A DNA stretch of 64,000 nt from Rhabditophanes sp. KR3021 (taxonomy: Eukaryota > Nematoda > Chromadorea > Rhabditida > Alloionematidae). Within the stretch, counting starts at the first letter, position 1. Each line of letters begins with the position of its first letter. Below are positions 34,321 to 46,234 of this stretch, one piece after another. The stretch covers positions 7,626,001-7,690,000 of the forward strand of contig CAUJLY010000002.1 in NCBI GenBank assembly GCA_963281155.1, read 5' to 3'. A program made the translations under genes and the position numbers. The notes beneath the pieces are model-generated. The model made no database searches and was not told the origin of the DNA. It was given only the letters and a program-made list of their open reading frames with translations.

Positions 34321-34450
34321 ATGAGTTGGCGTAATGGAAATCGGGACAGACAATCCAGCATGAAGAAAGAGGTGACTTTTATCTTATGATGTGATCTGAG
34401 ATCCTTTTTATTATCAGCATCATCTTATTGCTCAGGAGATGTTGAAGAAG
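34321..34450 (+). CDS. Possible 5' exons of a small gene (incomplete)
   Basis: An ATG at 34321 opens MSWRNGNRDRQSSMKKE, followed by a 46-nt stretch that looks like an intron (GTGACT to TTATCAG) and a second 33-nt exon, HHLIAQEMLKK, ending at a good 5' splice site (AAG/GTAAGA). The intron length matches others in the window. I could not find a convincing next exon. It may be a real short gene whose remaining exon I missed, or a broken fragment. The donor GTGACT is weak. Confidence 0.28.
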
Positions 34451-35137
34451 GTAAGACCAAACAAAAGTATGTAACATTACAACTGATGACTGGGTTGAAG
34501 CAACATTTCCATCAATTTATGACGTCTAAAGGATCAAAATGTTACTAGTCGGTTCAGCTTGTATTCAAATTATTGATACAAGTCGTTAAAATGACGTAAG
34601 TTCTAATTACGTGTCTAAAGGGCAATTCGTTTGGAGTCAAGAATCTGTAACACCAATTTGATTCGTACCAAACCTAAAAAGCAAAATTGTATATATTAAA
34701 CATTTGTATGGTTTAATGCTAAAATTAATCCAACTCGAAAAAGTTGGAATAAATAAAATGGGCAATTAGCATCTTTTCCAGACAGATAAACACACTATAT
34801 TTGAAGTAAACTTCTTTTATTATAAATACAGAAATTATATTAAAGAATGTTATGATGTCCTTAAAAAGTGACGAAAATATAAAAGAACAAGTTATGAAAG
34901 ATAGAAATGATTAAAAATTAGACATATACACTCAAAGAAGACTTGTTGCCTTTTCTTAACTTACAACAAATGGCGTAGTTGGAGAAATTTTGCAAGATGA
35001 CTCTCTAACCTTCCCCCCAGTTCTTGTCATAAATAATAGTGTAAGAGATCGGAGTGATAAACTTCTCGAACGAGGGAATTATTATTTGATAATTAAGAGA
35101 GCATATATTGTTATAATAGGTCATAGCGGGTATACAT
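34451..35137. other. Intergenic, no gene recognised
   Basis: Contains any 3' exons of the preceding uncertain gene and the 3' flank of the H2A.Z gene. The open frame at 34990-35178 is judged spurious. Confidence 0.4.
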
Positions 35138-35560
35138 TTATTGTGGTGGAATTTGATTGGGAGCTCCTGGGGCATTAGGTTGTTGGGGTCCTTTGTTCAT
35201 GAGGTATCTGTGGATGTGGGGAATGACACCACCACCGGCAAGAGTAGCCTTGATAAGAGTATCCAATTCTTCGTCCCCACGAATCGCCAAATGTAAATGT
35301 CTAGGAGTAATTCTTTTTACCTTCAGATCTTTTGACGCATTTCCAGCCAACTCCAGAACTTCAGCAGTCAGATATTCTAGGATGGCAGCACTGTAAACGG
35401 CAGCAGTTGCACCAACTCTTCCCCCAGACGTAGTCTTTTGCTTCAGAAAACGATGAATTCTTCCTACTGGAAATTGAAGACCAGCACGGGCAGATCTGCT
35501 GATTACCTTGTTTTTAGCCTTCCCGGAATCTTTTCCAGCCTTTCCTTTTCCTCCAGCCAT
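35138..35560 (-). CDS. htz-1: Histone variant H2A.Z
   Basis: Single-exon 140-aa histone. The Lys-rich tail [18 protein letters not shown] is followed by the histone fold with [17 protein letters not shown], and [20 protein letters not shown], where canonical H2A would have ARVGAGAPVYLAAVLEYL. The H2A.Z signatures [22 protein letters not shown] and the docking/acidic-patch region [20 protein letters not shown] ([11 protein letters not shown] rather than LPNIQ) are all present. It replaces H2A at promoters, placed by the SWR1/SRCAP complex. The C-terminal tail after LMNKG is Pro/Gln/Asn-rich. A CATTTCAG acceptor about 30 bp upstream of the ATG suggests trans-splicing. Confidence 0.97.
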   Translation of the reverse strand: MAGGKGKAGKDSGKAKNKVISRSARAGLQFPVGRIHRFLKQKTTSGGRVGATAAVYSAAILEYLTAEVLELAGNASKDLKVKRITPRHLHLAIRGDEELDTLIKATLAGGGVIPHIHRYLMNKGPQQPNAPGAPNQIPPQ

Positions 35561-36979
35561 ATTTATTTACAGTCAATTAGTTGCAGTCTGAAATGAGGAC
35601 AATATTAATACTAAACTTAGATAATTTAAACACACGCAAAAGACATAACAAGCAAATACGAAGTACAAAAAAGTAAAATGGACAAAAGTAGGTTAAGTTG
35701 TGTACACAAAAAGATGGCCAAACTAGTGTGCCAGATGTCTGGTGTGTGTGTATGTCAACAAAAACGCGCCAATTATCAAGTCAAATGGTGGTGGTGTAGG
35801 TTTTGTATACACCAGAACTAACACGATCAGTCACTTTGTATGCGCACATACCCTACTAAGTCATAAAGCACCATCACCCTCGACAGGACTCGTTAATGGC
35901 GGGAAAAAGAGTACCCTTTAACATATAAAAAGTACTTTTGATCACGTGCTAAAAGATAAGGGTGATTGGATATGTCGAAGAATTTTGAATTAAATAAACG
36001 ATACTCCAATCAAAAAGGCAAAATCAAGTTAAATTTACTTGGAGATTCTTTTCTGCAAATGGTAATGGCAACGAGTTGTTATTAATAAGGGGTATTTAAG
36101 CAACTAAATATGCAACATTTTGGTTCGGAAGAGAATTTAAATGTGATAGATAGTAATATGACAAAGTTTAAGGATAATTGCTGACGGGGAGTAATAGATG
36201 TGTCTTTTGTGAGCTGGTGCATTTTAAATCACATAAAGTATATGGTTTGTTTATGTAAGCATGATTCAACTGTCGTGGTGAGATCCCTAAACTTGCATGC
36301 ATATTAAAAAAGTCATGAACGTGGGAAAGTTATGATTGGGGGTGGTTTTAGCACTTCTGATCTTTATTTGGACGATGTTTTTTTTATAAAGTCAAAAAGC
36401 AAAGGTTGGATACTTTGATGGACATTAATTGTTTGGAGGTATTTAAATTTTGTTGCTCATCTCAATTAATCAGCACAAATGAAGAGCAAGTCAAATAGGT
36501 GCTCAGTAGTACTTTGAATTGGTAAAAAAATTACTTTCGACATTATCAAACACTCAGCGAAATTCAACCAACTCACGTGATTAAATTTATGTGACTGGAA
36601 ATAAGTTGTCGCCCATCAACCAAGTATCATTCAAAAGTTATTGATAAAAATATTTTAAACGATTAAAATATGTGAAACATGTTGTCTTTTGTGTGCACCT
36701 ACTACATTTGCGTTGTAAAAACGTTTTTTAGAAAGTAACAAATGTGGTTGTCGTATTTTGAATGTTTTTTGTGTATTTGGTTGATTAAACACTAGATCAT
36801 TTTTGTTTATCTATTTAATCAACTTCTTCCTTGCTCGCACCTTCATATTACTAACAGATACGATCGTTGTTTTTTACATATTCAAATATCCAATAATTAT
36901 GATTTTGCTATACATTTAATGTGCATATAAGTTAGACGTTATCTAATATTTAGTATACTTTTAGATCATCATTTTGAAC
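35561..36979. other. Intergenic between divergent H2A.Z and SCOT genes
   Basis: About 1.4 kb of regulatory DNA between two divergent housekeeping genes. I found no further gene, repeat or RNA. Confidence 0.5.
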
Positions 36980-38553
36980 ATGCTTTCAAGAGCCAGTTGC
37001 CTGAAACAAACCAGTCTATTGACTGCTTTCAGAAGTCTATCTACCTCCCAAAGACTGGACGCCACATTTTTTGAGAATGCAGATGAGGCCGTTGCTGATA
37101 TTCCGGATGGAGCCAAATTACTAGTAGGAGGGTTCGGTATTTGTGGGCTTCCAGAAAATTTGATTACAGCTTTATCGAAGAAAGGAACTAAAAACTTGAC
37201 GTGTGTTTCCAATAATGCTGGAACAGACAACCATGGCCTCGGTGTACTGCTTCAGAAAAGACAAATCAAAAAGATGATCAGTTCGTATGTTGGTGAGAAT
37301 GCCTTATTCGCAAATTTGTATCTTTCCGGGGAAATCGAACTTGAGTTTACTCCCCAAGGGACCTTAGCTGAAAAGATTAGAGCAGGAGGTGCTGGCATTC
37401 CCGCCTTTTATACTCCAACTGCTGTAGGAACTCTGTTACAAGAAGGAGGTGCGCCCATCAAATATAGTAAGACTGAAAAAGGCAAAATTGAGATTTTTAG
37501 TCAGCCAAAGGAAACGAAAATGTTTAACGGGGTTGAGTATGTCTTAGAAGAAGCTATTACGGGGGATTATAGTTTGATCAAGGCGCAAGTTGCCGACAAG
37601 AACGGAAATGTTTGCTTTAATAAAACCGTAAGTTACACCATCCTTCTACCCATTAAACATTTAAATTTAATTAGGCCGGAAACTTTAACGCTCCAATGGC
37701 CAAAGCAGGCAAGATTACAATTGTCGAGGTGGAGGAAATTGTTGAGAATGGACAACTCGACCCAAATCACATCCACATTCCCTCAATTTACAATCAAAGG
37801 ATTGTATTAGGGAAAAATTATATCAAGCCAATTGAAAAGCCAATGTTCAAGACTGATTCTGCAGCTAAAGAACTTCCCAAGAATGACTGCAGAAACATTA
37901 TCGCATCTAGAGCTGCACTTGAATTTGAAGATGGTATGTATATTAATCTGGGAATCGGCATTCCAACTCTTACACCAAATTACGTGCCCAAAGGATACAC
38001 CGTCCATCTTCAAAGTGAGAATGGAGTCATCGGAGTTGGGCCTTATCCGGAAAAAGGACAAGAATGCCCGGATCTAATCAATGCGGGTAAAGAATGTGTT
38101 ACGTTGCTGGCGGGAGCCTCGATCGTGAGTTCGGATGAAGCCTTTGCCATGATCAGGGGCGGCCATATTATGGTGACGATGCTGGGCGGGCTTGAAGTGA
38201 ACCAGTATGGAGATTTCGCTAACTGGATGATCCCAAATAAGATGGTGAAGGGAGTTGGGGGTGCGATGGATTTGGTTTCAGCACCAGGAGCTCGTGTAAT
38301 CGTAACAATGGAACATACCGCAAAAGGCAAGCCAAAGATCCTGGAAAAGTGCACGTTGCCATTAACTGGAAAAAATGTAGCTTCCAGAATCATCACTGAA
38401 ATGGCCGTATTTGATGTATGTAAAAAGGAAGGCCTTACCCTGATCGAAGTTAGAGAAGATTTAACGGTAGAAGATATCAAAAAAAATACAGGAGCTCCTT
38501 TCAAAGTAAGCAAGAATCTTAAAAAAATGGGTCAAAGTCCATTGAACCAATGA
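36980..38553 (+). CDS. Succinyl-CoA:3-ketoacid CoA transferase (SCOT), mitochondrial, copy 1
   Basis: Two exons (36980-37627, 37675-38553) give about 508 aa, close to human OXCT1 (520). The enzyme moves CoA from succinyl-CoA to acetoacetate in the mitochondrial matrix, the committed step of ketone-body use. The first 26 residues ([20 protein letters not shown] core) form a transit peptide. Next come the alpha-type domain with [16 protein letters not shown] and [19 protein letters not shown], then the beta-type domain with GIGIPTL and the catalytic [12 protein letters not shown] (the Glu forms the CoA thioester). [28 protein letters not shown] and LPLTGKN complete the family pattern. The start at 36980 is the first ATG and leaves a full presequence. 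A paralogue follows 419 bp downstream on the same strand. Confidence 0.95.
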
Positions 38554-38972
38554 TTTAATTTGAGCAATATACTTTTATATTTAACTTGTAGAAAATACGC
38601 CTTTTAAAGTTGTAGTTTTAGTATCCAAATAAACTTTGTAAATCAAATTGTTTTTTATCTTTTTGTTTATGCATTAGTCCCAATTGATAAGAGTAATTGT
38701 TAATTCAGTATAATATAAACTTACCATTCCCATTTCCTATTCATTTAACATATTTTGGTTTTGTAAGAGTCTCAGAATCAATAACAAAATGCATACTTAA
38801 TTTATGTAGCAATAAACTATTAATAAAAATGATTCCATGTTTATGTGTTTATGTTCAATCTTATTTTTTAATTATAATCTCCTCCACCAATCTGTTGTAG
38901 ATCAATTTTAGACGCAGTCGTAGTCAGTATAGTTGTTACTATTTGTTTTATAACGTTTGGGAGAGTAGATAA
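38554..38972. other. Intergenic between the two SCOT copies
   Basis: AT-rich spacer of 419 bp with AATAAACTTTG near 38627 as a probable polyadenylation signal of copy 1. No further gene. Confidence 0.5.
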
Positions 38973-40615
38973 ATGTTTACTAGACACCTAAGAAGTACTA
39001 TTAATCGTGGTCAACGAACTTTGGCCACTATTCCTAAACGCAAATTTTATTTGGATCCCTTTGAGGCCGTTTACGATATTCCGGATAATGCTACTATTAT
39101 GTTTGGAGGATTTGGCGTGTGTGGTGTGCCGGAGAAGTTGATTGAAGCTATTAAAGACAAAAGAATTGGCAATTTGACTTGTATTTCGAATTCAGCTGGA
39201 ACACCTGATTATGGATTGGGGCTATTGGTTAGGTGTGGGCAGGTTAAGAGACTAATTGGGTCTTATTTTGGGTCTAATCCTTTGGTCCAGGAACAATATT
39301 TGGCCGGAAATATAGGGAAGATTATTTTGATTTGAAGCAAGACTAATTTGATGTTTCTTTTAGAGATTGAATTTACACCACAAGGCACTTTAGCCGAAAA
39401 AATCAGGTCAGGTGGTGCCGGAATACCAGCCTTTTTTACACCGTCAGGGTACGGAACAGTCGTTGAGTGTGGGTCGTCGGTGATTAAATTTAATAATAAG
39501 TTGAAGGGACATATTGATATCGTCAGCAAAAAGAAAGAAGTGAGACAATTTAATGGAATTAACTATGTCATGGAACATGCTTTAAAAGCTGATTTTGCCA
39601 TCATCAAAGGTTGGAAAGCTGACAGGTATGGGAATGTCATATTCAAACATACCGCCATGAATTTCAACAAACCGATGGCAAGAGCAAGTAATTGCACTAT
39701 TGTCGAGGTTGAAGAGATTGTTGATGAGTTAGATCCAAACAACATTCATAGTCCCCATATTTTTAATGATCGAATCGTATTGGGCAAAAACTACCTGAAG
39801 CCTATTGAGAAACCAATGTTTACAACGAAAAAGAAGCAAAATATTAAAGTTACCCATCCAGGACCTAGAGAAATTATTGCTGCTAGAGCTGCTCTTGAAT
39901 TCGAAGACGGTGTTTATTGTAATTTAGGTTTAGGTCTGCCAACATTAGTAACAAATTACATTCCCAAAGATGTGACTGTAAATTTGCATTCTGAAAATGG
40001 AGTTTTAAATTTTGGGCCTTATCCAGAAAAGGGAAAAGAATGCCCTGACTTAGTTAATGCTTCGAAAGAACCTATCACTTTATTGAAAGGAGCTTCTATA
40101 TTTTCGTCCGATGAATCGTTTGCTATGATTCGCTCATCCAAAATCCAAATTGCTTTACTTGGTGCTTTACAAGTTAGTGAATTCGGCGACTTAAGTAATT
40201 GGATCGTTCCAGGCAAAAAGATTACAGGTATAACATTTAAGGAAATGTTTATCTTTATGACTCGCTCACACACATTTTTTCATTTTATTTCCAACTTAAC
40301 AACATTGTTTTAGGAATGGGTGGTGCCATGTGCTTGGTTTCAAGCCCAGGAGTACGAGTTGTTGTTCTGATGGAACATCTTACGAAGAACCACAAAAACA
40401 AAATAGTCAAAAAGTGTAGTTTGCCATTAACAGGAAAGAATGTAGTGTCCCGGATCATTACGGAAATGGGTGTTTTTGATGTGGACAAAGAAACAGGCCT
40501 TACTTTAATTGAAATACACAATGATATCGAATTAAATCACCTGAAACGAATTACAGGGTGTCCATTCAAGGTAGCAGAAGATTTAAAAATAATGGGTCAG
40601 AGTGAATTAAATTAA
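38973..40615 (+). CDS. SCOT-like CoA transferase, copy 2 (with non-canonical first splice donor)
   Basis: Exons 38973-39315, 39364-40227 and 40314-40615 would give about 502 aa. Transit-peptide-like start (MFTRHLRSTINRGQRTLATI), then MFGGFGVCGVPEKLI and, across intron 1, [19 protein letters not shown]; the catalytic SENG motif is intact as LHSENGVLNFGPYP. It differs from copy 1 at places normally invariant in the family: the RGGH block is RSSK, and NWMIP is NWIVP. Intron 1 (39316-39363) begins GGAAG rather than GTAAG but ends normally in TTTTAG. Without removing it the frame ends at a TGA within the intron. So this is either a gene with a rare or mis-read donor, or an early pseudogene. Otherwise the frame is clean for 500 codons. 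Intron positions differ from copy 1. Confidence 0.75.
39316..39320 (+). other. Non-canonical 5' splice site (GG instead of GT)
   Basis: The expected intron junction of SCOT copy 2 reads ATAG/GGAAG where ATAG/GTAAG is expected. The only GT dinucleotide in the 48-nt intron is at GATGTTTC, close to the acceptor and in no useful phase, so no canonical alternative donor exists nearby. Confidence 0.7.
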
Positions 40616-40879
40616 CAAAGCAATAACACTTTTACATGTGTAATTTTTATTCATAATTTTTTACTCTTTAATCTAATTAGGTAGAAATATATAGAAACAT
40701 TATTCTGTAAATTATAAAAACGTTAATACATATATTTATAGTGGCGTAAAGTTTGTTTCTCGAAAACTTTGATAATAATAATATGAAGTGAAACAGAATC
40801 AGTGTATGTAGTAGTAGTAATCTATTTTTGTCTATTCTTAAGACAACAAGAACAAGATATATATAAAAAGTATACATTC

Positions 40880-41645
40880 TTAGAAAAGAATATCATCGTC
40901 ATCACCTGCTGCCAGCATATTTCGTATATTTTCACTTTCAACTTCCTCAGCCTCTTCACGATCTCTCTTTTTCTTGGCTTGGATTTTCTTCATTCTGAAG
41001 AACTCCTCTCTTTCCATTTCATCCAACTCAGCTACAATGTACTTGATGGTGTTTTCAAATCTGGGAATGATGACATGCTCAATTGCATTAACACGTCTGT
41101 TTGTTACCTTGATGGCTTCATCAAGTGTAATGAAGCAAGTTTGCAGAGTAGCCAATTCAACCAACAATTCAACAGCTTTTTGGTAATTCTTCTTCAACTT
41201 GGCAATGTTGGAGCCTCCTTTGCCGAGGCCTGTTAAATCGTACGTGTCTGGGCCATCTTGGTAGGCCTCGAAAACTGGCAAAATTACTCCTACCACGTTG
41301 TCTTTCTTCGTACGGACACGATATTGTGGATTTTTGACATTCTGAGTAACTGTATGTGCGAAGTCACCAGCAGTAAATTTGGCTTCGGCCAAGGAAAAAG
41401 CCGCCTCCTTCATGACTTCTCCCATAAGAATCTTGTTGTGGACGATTTTCTTCAAGATATCACGGAAACGAAGGTTAAGGGCATCGGCTTTCTTCTTCAA
41501 GAGTGAGTGACCTTTTTGGGCTCCCTTCAAACGGGTCTTCATAAGGGATTGAGCCCTGGAAATGATTAATCACAACAAACCTAGACTATTTAACTTACAT
41601 ACGAGATGGAAAAATGGCAAGTCTATCTTTACCACCACCCGACAT
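40880..41645 (-). CDS. V-type proton ATPase subunit D
   Basis: Exons 41599-41645 and 40880-41555 (43-nt intron splitting the ATG codon of Met16) give 240 aa. Subunit D is the central stalk of the V1 sector, coupling ATP hydrolysis to rotation. The start [22 protein letters not shown] is a near-invariant family signature, followed by [16 protein letters not shown], the long coiled-coil helix, and the second coiled-coil segment with [15 protein letters not shown] and [20 protein letters not shown]. The tail is acidic ([10 protein letters not shown]). It is convergent with SCOT copy 2. In C. elegans the orthologue is vha-14. Confidence 0.97.
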
Positions 41646-43227
41646 TTTTAAGTTAGGTGTCGGTTTAAATTAGAATCTGTAAACAAGTAATCAAAAGATG
41701 TAATGTAACAATATTATCTATTCTCGGATGTTATTATTAGTTTGAGGACATAGTAAAAATGAACTATACCACTATACTCTATTATCAATAAAGTATGTGA
41801 TGGAGAGAAGGTAATAGAACGAAATACCAAAATTGAAGACCAATGTTTGATCAAAAACCTTTAGAGCAATATTTTGAACGCAATAGGATTTAGGGAAGGG
41901 AATGGGAGTGAAGTTTATTCTGAGGTTCTGATCTTTATAAAGATATAGTGAGTCATATTTAACAAAACAAATACTTGGTGGCACTATATTTTGTTTTGTT
42001 TGATAAGACAGATCTTACTAAGAAAGCACATAAACACCCGTACATTCAAACACATGACTTTAATGAGGTTAAAAAATAAGAATGTAAAATAAACAAAACA
42101 GAGCTGACAAGGATCGAATAATTACAAAAAAGTCCCATTCAATAATGTAGACAAAAAGTAACTGCACAAGTATAGAATGTATCCTAACATATATTTATTT
42201 TAGTTTAGTATGTGTCTTCCAAATTAGTCTCTCATAACAAAAATCAAAGATCAGTGAATGAAATAATGTGTTGATAAAATTGGTGATACAAGAATTTGAG
42301 CATGTCGAATGAGCGAGAGGAACTTTATCAGTCGATATGTATTGGATTTGTGTTGGTGGGGAGGGGAGAGACAGCACGACTATTATAGTAGTTCGGCACC
42401 ATTTAAAATAAAAAAAGAATATGATATGGCTTAATGTTTGATTGGGTTGGAAGGAAGTTTGGAGATTTTTAAAGATATGTCTATTTCGTTGTATGTAATT
42501 GAGAAAAATGTTTTGGCCGTGTGTAGTTAGAAAAATTGATTTGGTCTTGTTATATTTAGTGAATGAGGATGATTGCGTTGAAGCATGGTTTCAAATTTGA
42601 ATATAACTATTAATTTGCAAACACAGTCATTAAATTTTCATTCTATAAAAGTAATCATATAATTATCAATTTTACTAAATAATCCCAATTCAAAAAAGAA
42701 TCCAATTTAATAAAACTGAAAACTTATATCCATTCGAAAGCCCATTTCTTAGTGGTCATTTTGAATGTTACTTGCAAAGCGATTGGATTATGTTATATAT
42801 TAAATTTAAATCTTGTATTAATTGATAATAACAATCTGGTATAATGTAAATTTAGATGACAGAATAAGGGGCTGAAATACTTGTTAAAGAGATACGAGGT
42901 AAATTGGTTCTTTTTAATAATATTTTTTAGGTCCAAAGTTGTGGCAAGATTAAAGTGAGTGGAGTGAAAGATTTAATGAAACACTTTTATTGCCTTTAGA
43001 TTGCAGGGGATATTCAGTATTAGTGGCCAGACTGGATCCGAAAAGATACCAGCATTTCGATGTTTAATTAACATACTTTTGACAGTGTTCTTTACGAATC
43101 AAATAAATTATTTAAGCATTTTAACAATTAGAGATATAAAAAGTTTATTACTATTCCATATTATATAAAACAATGCAAAACCAAAGTTAACAACATATTA
43201 AAAATTAACAACATATTACAAACAACA
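41646..43227. other. Intergenic, no gene recognised
   Basis: About 1.6 kb of AT-rich DNA between two minus-strand genes (La upstream, V-ATPase D downstream). Short frames at 41772-41984 and 42195-42377 have no support. Confidence 0.5.
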
Positions 43228-44505
43228 CTAATTTCTTCTAGCTTTCTTCATTTTTGTCTTTGACATGCCAACTCCCTCATCTCCAGCTGATCTCTTTCTG
43301 TTCTTTGTAAGTTCATGTCTTGGGGTACCTGATCTGTTTTTAGAGAGAACCTTGTTTGGTGTTCCAGTTCTGTTTGGGGCTGCAGATCTCTTTTTGCCCA
43401 TTTCAAATCCAGTCTTTCCACCTGCTGCTTTTTGAGTAACACCGTTATTAGACCCCTCTGTCTTTTTAGGTGTAGTCGTTGGTTTTTGAATGAAGCTGTT
43501 GTTAGCTCCTTCTGCCTTTTTGGGTGTTCCAGTAGATCCTTGAGAGAAACTCTTTTTACCCCCCTTTTGACTTCTGTTGTCAAGGTATTCTTTCCAAAAT
43601 TCAGCGTTCTCTACCTCAGTTAAAACCCTAACTTCAATGCCCTTCACATCTTCTCCTAAGATATTCAATTTACCATTGTAAAATGCCATAGCGGAATCTA
43701 GAGCTTCACGACCAATATTATTGCCATTCCCGCTGAATCTCACTGTAGCATTTCCTTCCTCATCAGGATCAACATAAGCACAATTGCCAAACTTTTTGAA
43801 GAATTCTTTGATTACGAACGTATCAGCATTTGCAGGAAGACCGGTCACCTTTAGAACATTGCCCACTTTAGCAACTGGAGGAGCCTTAGCTTTTTTCTCC
43901 TTCAATTCCCTTACCTCTTTGTCGTGGATTTTCTGCCAGGCAGACTTAAGCAATCTTTTAATGGGGTACTCAGGGCGGAATTGGTCCTTTGCAACTAAAG
44001 CCTTCTTAAGGTCAGCTTGTTTGTGGTAAATGACGAAAAGAGTGCCGTCGAACTGATTGGTGCCTGGCAAGCATCTTTTATTGACAGACTCAATGCGGCC
44101 GTACCTCTCGCAAAATGTTATCAACTCTTCCATCGTCCCATCACAAGGAAAACCACTGAAGAATGCTGTTCTAGCTTTGCATGCTTCCCAATAGTCAGCA
44201 GGAGATTCCGGAACCACGACGTCTGGATGTTTTCTTACTTTAAATGTGATCTCATCAAATTGGTAATCTTCTCCACCACTCAACCCTTCGATGAGCTCTT
44301 TTCTGAAGGCTAGATTTTTGATATAACCAGCTACTTTGTTAAATTTTTCAAAAGTTTCTACTGGAATCCATCCTTCTTCGGTTGCTTCTGTTTGCTCTTG
44401 AAGAAACTTGTCCTTTAGGAAGTTGTAGTTACCAAAATAGTGGTTGAAAGTCTTGGTAATAAAGGCTGGAATTAGCTCAGGGGATAGCACTGCGACATCA
44501 CTCAT
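43228..44505 (-). CDS. La RNA-binding protein (La/SSB)
   Basis: Single-exon, 425 aa. La binds the UUU-OH 3' ends of nascent RNA polymerase III transcripts. The La motif (residues about 8-95) has YFGNYNFLKDKFLQEQ and WIPVETFEKFNK. RRM1 follows with TAFFSGFPCDGTMEEL and FDGTLFVIYH, and the second, atypical RRM with VGNVLKVTGLPANADTFVIK and ATVRFSGNGNN. The C-terminal 110 aa are basic and repetitive, with several TGTPKK/TTPKK/SGTPRH phrases and two basic clusters (KNRKRS, KTKMKKARRN) that probably serve as nuclear localisation and RNA-binding tail. The start is the ATG at 44505 (MSDVAVLSPEL). Confidence 0.93.
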   Translation of the reverse strand: MSDVAVLSPELIPAFITKTFNHYFGNYNFLKDKFLQEQTEATEEGWIPVETFEKFNKVAGYIKNLAFRKELIEGLSGGEDYQFDEITFKVRKHPDVVVPESPADYWEACKARTAFFSGFPCDGTMEELITFCERYGRIESVNKRCLPGTNQFDGTLFVIYHKQADLKKALVAKDQFRPEYPIKRLLKSAWQKIHDKEVRELKEKKAKAPPVAKVGNVLKVTGLPANADTFVIKEFFKKFGNCAYVDPDEEGNATVRFSGNGNNIGREALDSAMAFYNGKLNILGEDVKGIEVRVLTEVENAEFWKEYLDNRSQKGGKKSFSQGSTGTPKKAEGANNSFIQKPTTTPKKTEGSNNGVTQKAAGGKTGFEMGKKRSAAPNRTGTPNKVLSKNRSGTPRHELTKNRKRSAGDEGVGMSKTKMKKARRN

Positions 44506-45569
44506 GGCCAATTAAAAATAAGAGTACCTACAATAGTTAAAAATCGTTAAAATAATTGGCATATATTTAATAAAAACAATAGATAAACAAATAACCTAAA
44601 TAATCAACGAATTTAGTTGAATATTGAAAACAATTCTTTAAATAATTTTATTACAAATTGAATTGAAGAAAGCATTATACCAATGTCTACCATGATAATC
44701 ATACCAAGACATGTAAACATTTAAACAAAGCTTTTAAAAAGATAATTAAGTTAAAAGCTTTATTGCAAATGCAGTTATTAAAAAGGCATGAATATGAAAG
44801 CAATTAAATGGTATTATCAAATTAAATCCCCTGGTTGACTCAAATGGCATTTTAATATCCAATAATAGTAACAATTATTTTTCCATTTTACTTTTCAAAA
44901 TCCATGCTCTACCTTTAAAGAAAGTTAGGGTTCAGTTTCACATTAATCCAGCAACATATTTTCGATTTACTTACTATTTCCAGATCAACTTTGCAATTTG
45001 AAAGCAACAAACTTTAGCAATCAAAGCCTTGGTTTGGTATGACAAAAAATATTTTTCCATAAAGTCACATATACATTTACCATTGTTATCACTAATCAAA
45101 AAATATTGTTCCCTAAAATCACATCCATCACCACTCTAATCAGTTACCGTGTCCAAAAAAACAGAATAAATCCCAATGTCACGTACCTTCATTCTCTTAA
45201 TCAAATAATTCACGTACACACAAGGATCCAAACTCACCAAATGCATGTAACTTACAGTCGCCTTATCTTTTCATTGACAACATATTGTTATCATCAAAAG
45301 CTAATTAAATAAAGATATCAGTTATTTGTTGTCTTGCAATGCAATCATCAGCCAACTAATTGCTTTAGGTAAGGGGATGTTTTGGCAACAATACTAAATA
45401 ATCAAGACAAACATATTTTTATCAAGTATTGATGACTTCATTTATGACAATTTGATTCTGATCAGCTTTTTATCAAATTAATTGACAAGTTTAGGTTGTA
45501 AGTTTATTTAAACATTTTTAATCAAACAAATATGTGGGTTGTTAAATAAGGTAGATGTGTATGAAATAT
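44506..45569. other. Intergenic, no gene recognised
   Basis: About 1.1 kb between La and ferritin (both minus). The frame 45106-45312 on the plus strand has no support. Confidence 0.5.
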
Positions 45570-46139
45570 TTATGAAGAGTTGGTAATAATTTCTTTGTCG
45601 AAGAATACTTCTCCCATTCCATCGCCAACTTGCTTCAACTTGGTGACGAATCTGCCGATTTCTTCGATGGATTCAACCTGTTCGGACAAGTATTTGTCTT
45701 CGAGGTAGATGGCAAGGTCTTTGTCTTCAGCCTTTGTGGCGATGTCGTGAAGTCTGACGAGAGCAGTATTGTTGCCCTTTTCCAATTGTAGGGCATATTC
45801 GAAAGCTTCCAAGGCATTCTTGAAAGTTTGCTTTTCGACCTCATCGATAGCCGAAATGACAACACGTCCGCCCCTTCTGTTTTGATACTTCATCAATCCC
45901 TTAGCATGAGTGCGTTCCTCATCAGATTGGGCATCAAACCACTCAGCAATATTATCGAGAGCAACGTCAGCACGATGGAAGTAAGTGCTCTACAAAGTAA
46001 ATTATAAAAATAATCATAACATTCAATAACTTACCATTGACATATAAGCCATGCTAGCTTTCAATTCAAAGTTGATTTGCTTGTTAACAGCATCCTCAAC
46101 AGATTCTAAATAATTTTGTCTGATATGTGAAGTGGTCAT
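45570..46139 (-). CDS. Ferritin, heavy-chain type
   Basis: Exons 46035-46139 and 45570-45989 (45-nt intron) give 174 aa. Ferritin stores iron in a 24-subunit shell. The first helix has NKQINFELKASMAYMSM with the ferroxidase Glu and Tyr; the second has ALDNIAEWFDAQSDEERTHA with the Glu and the metal-binding Glu-xx-His; KYQNRRGGRVV follows, a ferritin signature. The later helix carries EKGNNTALVRLHDIA and the final helices DLAIYLEDKYLSEQVESIEE. Ferroxidase residues mark it as H-type. No iron-responsive hairpin (CAGUGN loop) is visible in the short leader, which agrees with nematode ferritins being controlled by transcription. Confidence 0.96.
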
Positions 46140-46196
46140 ATTTGTAGGTTTAGTTTAGGGTTAACTAATATGAATGAAAAGACTGTGACGTTCTGC

Positions 46197-46203
46197 TTAT
46201 ATA
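46197..46203 (-). promoter_or_regulatory. TATA box of the ferritin gene
   Basis: TATATAA on the minus strand, 58 bp upstream of the ferritin ATG. Confidence 0.6.
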
Positions 46204-46234
46204 GTGTCGATTATGCTCCTGCCTTGTTAAGTTT

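Noticed and set aside
45570..46200. Iron-responsive element in the ferritin leader
   Set aside because: No CAGUGN loop with a bulged-C stem in the short 5' leader.
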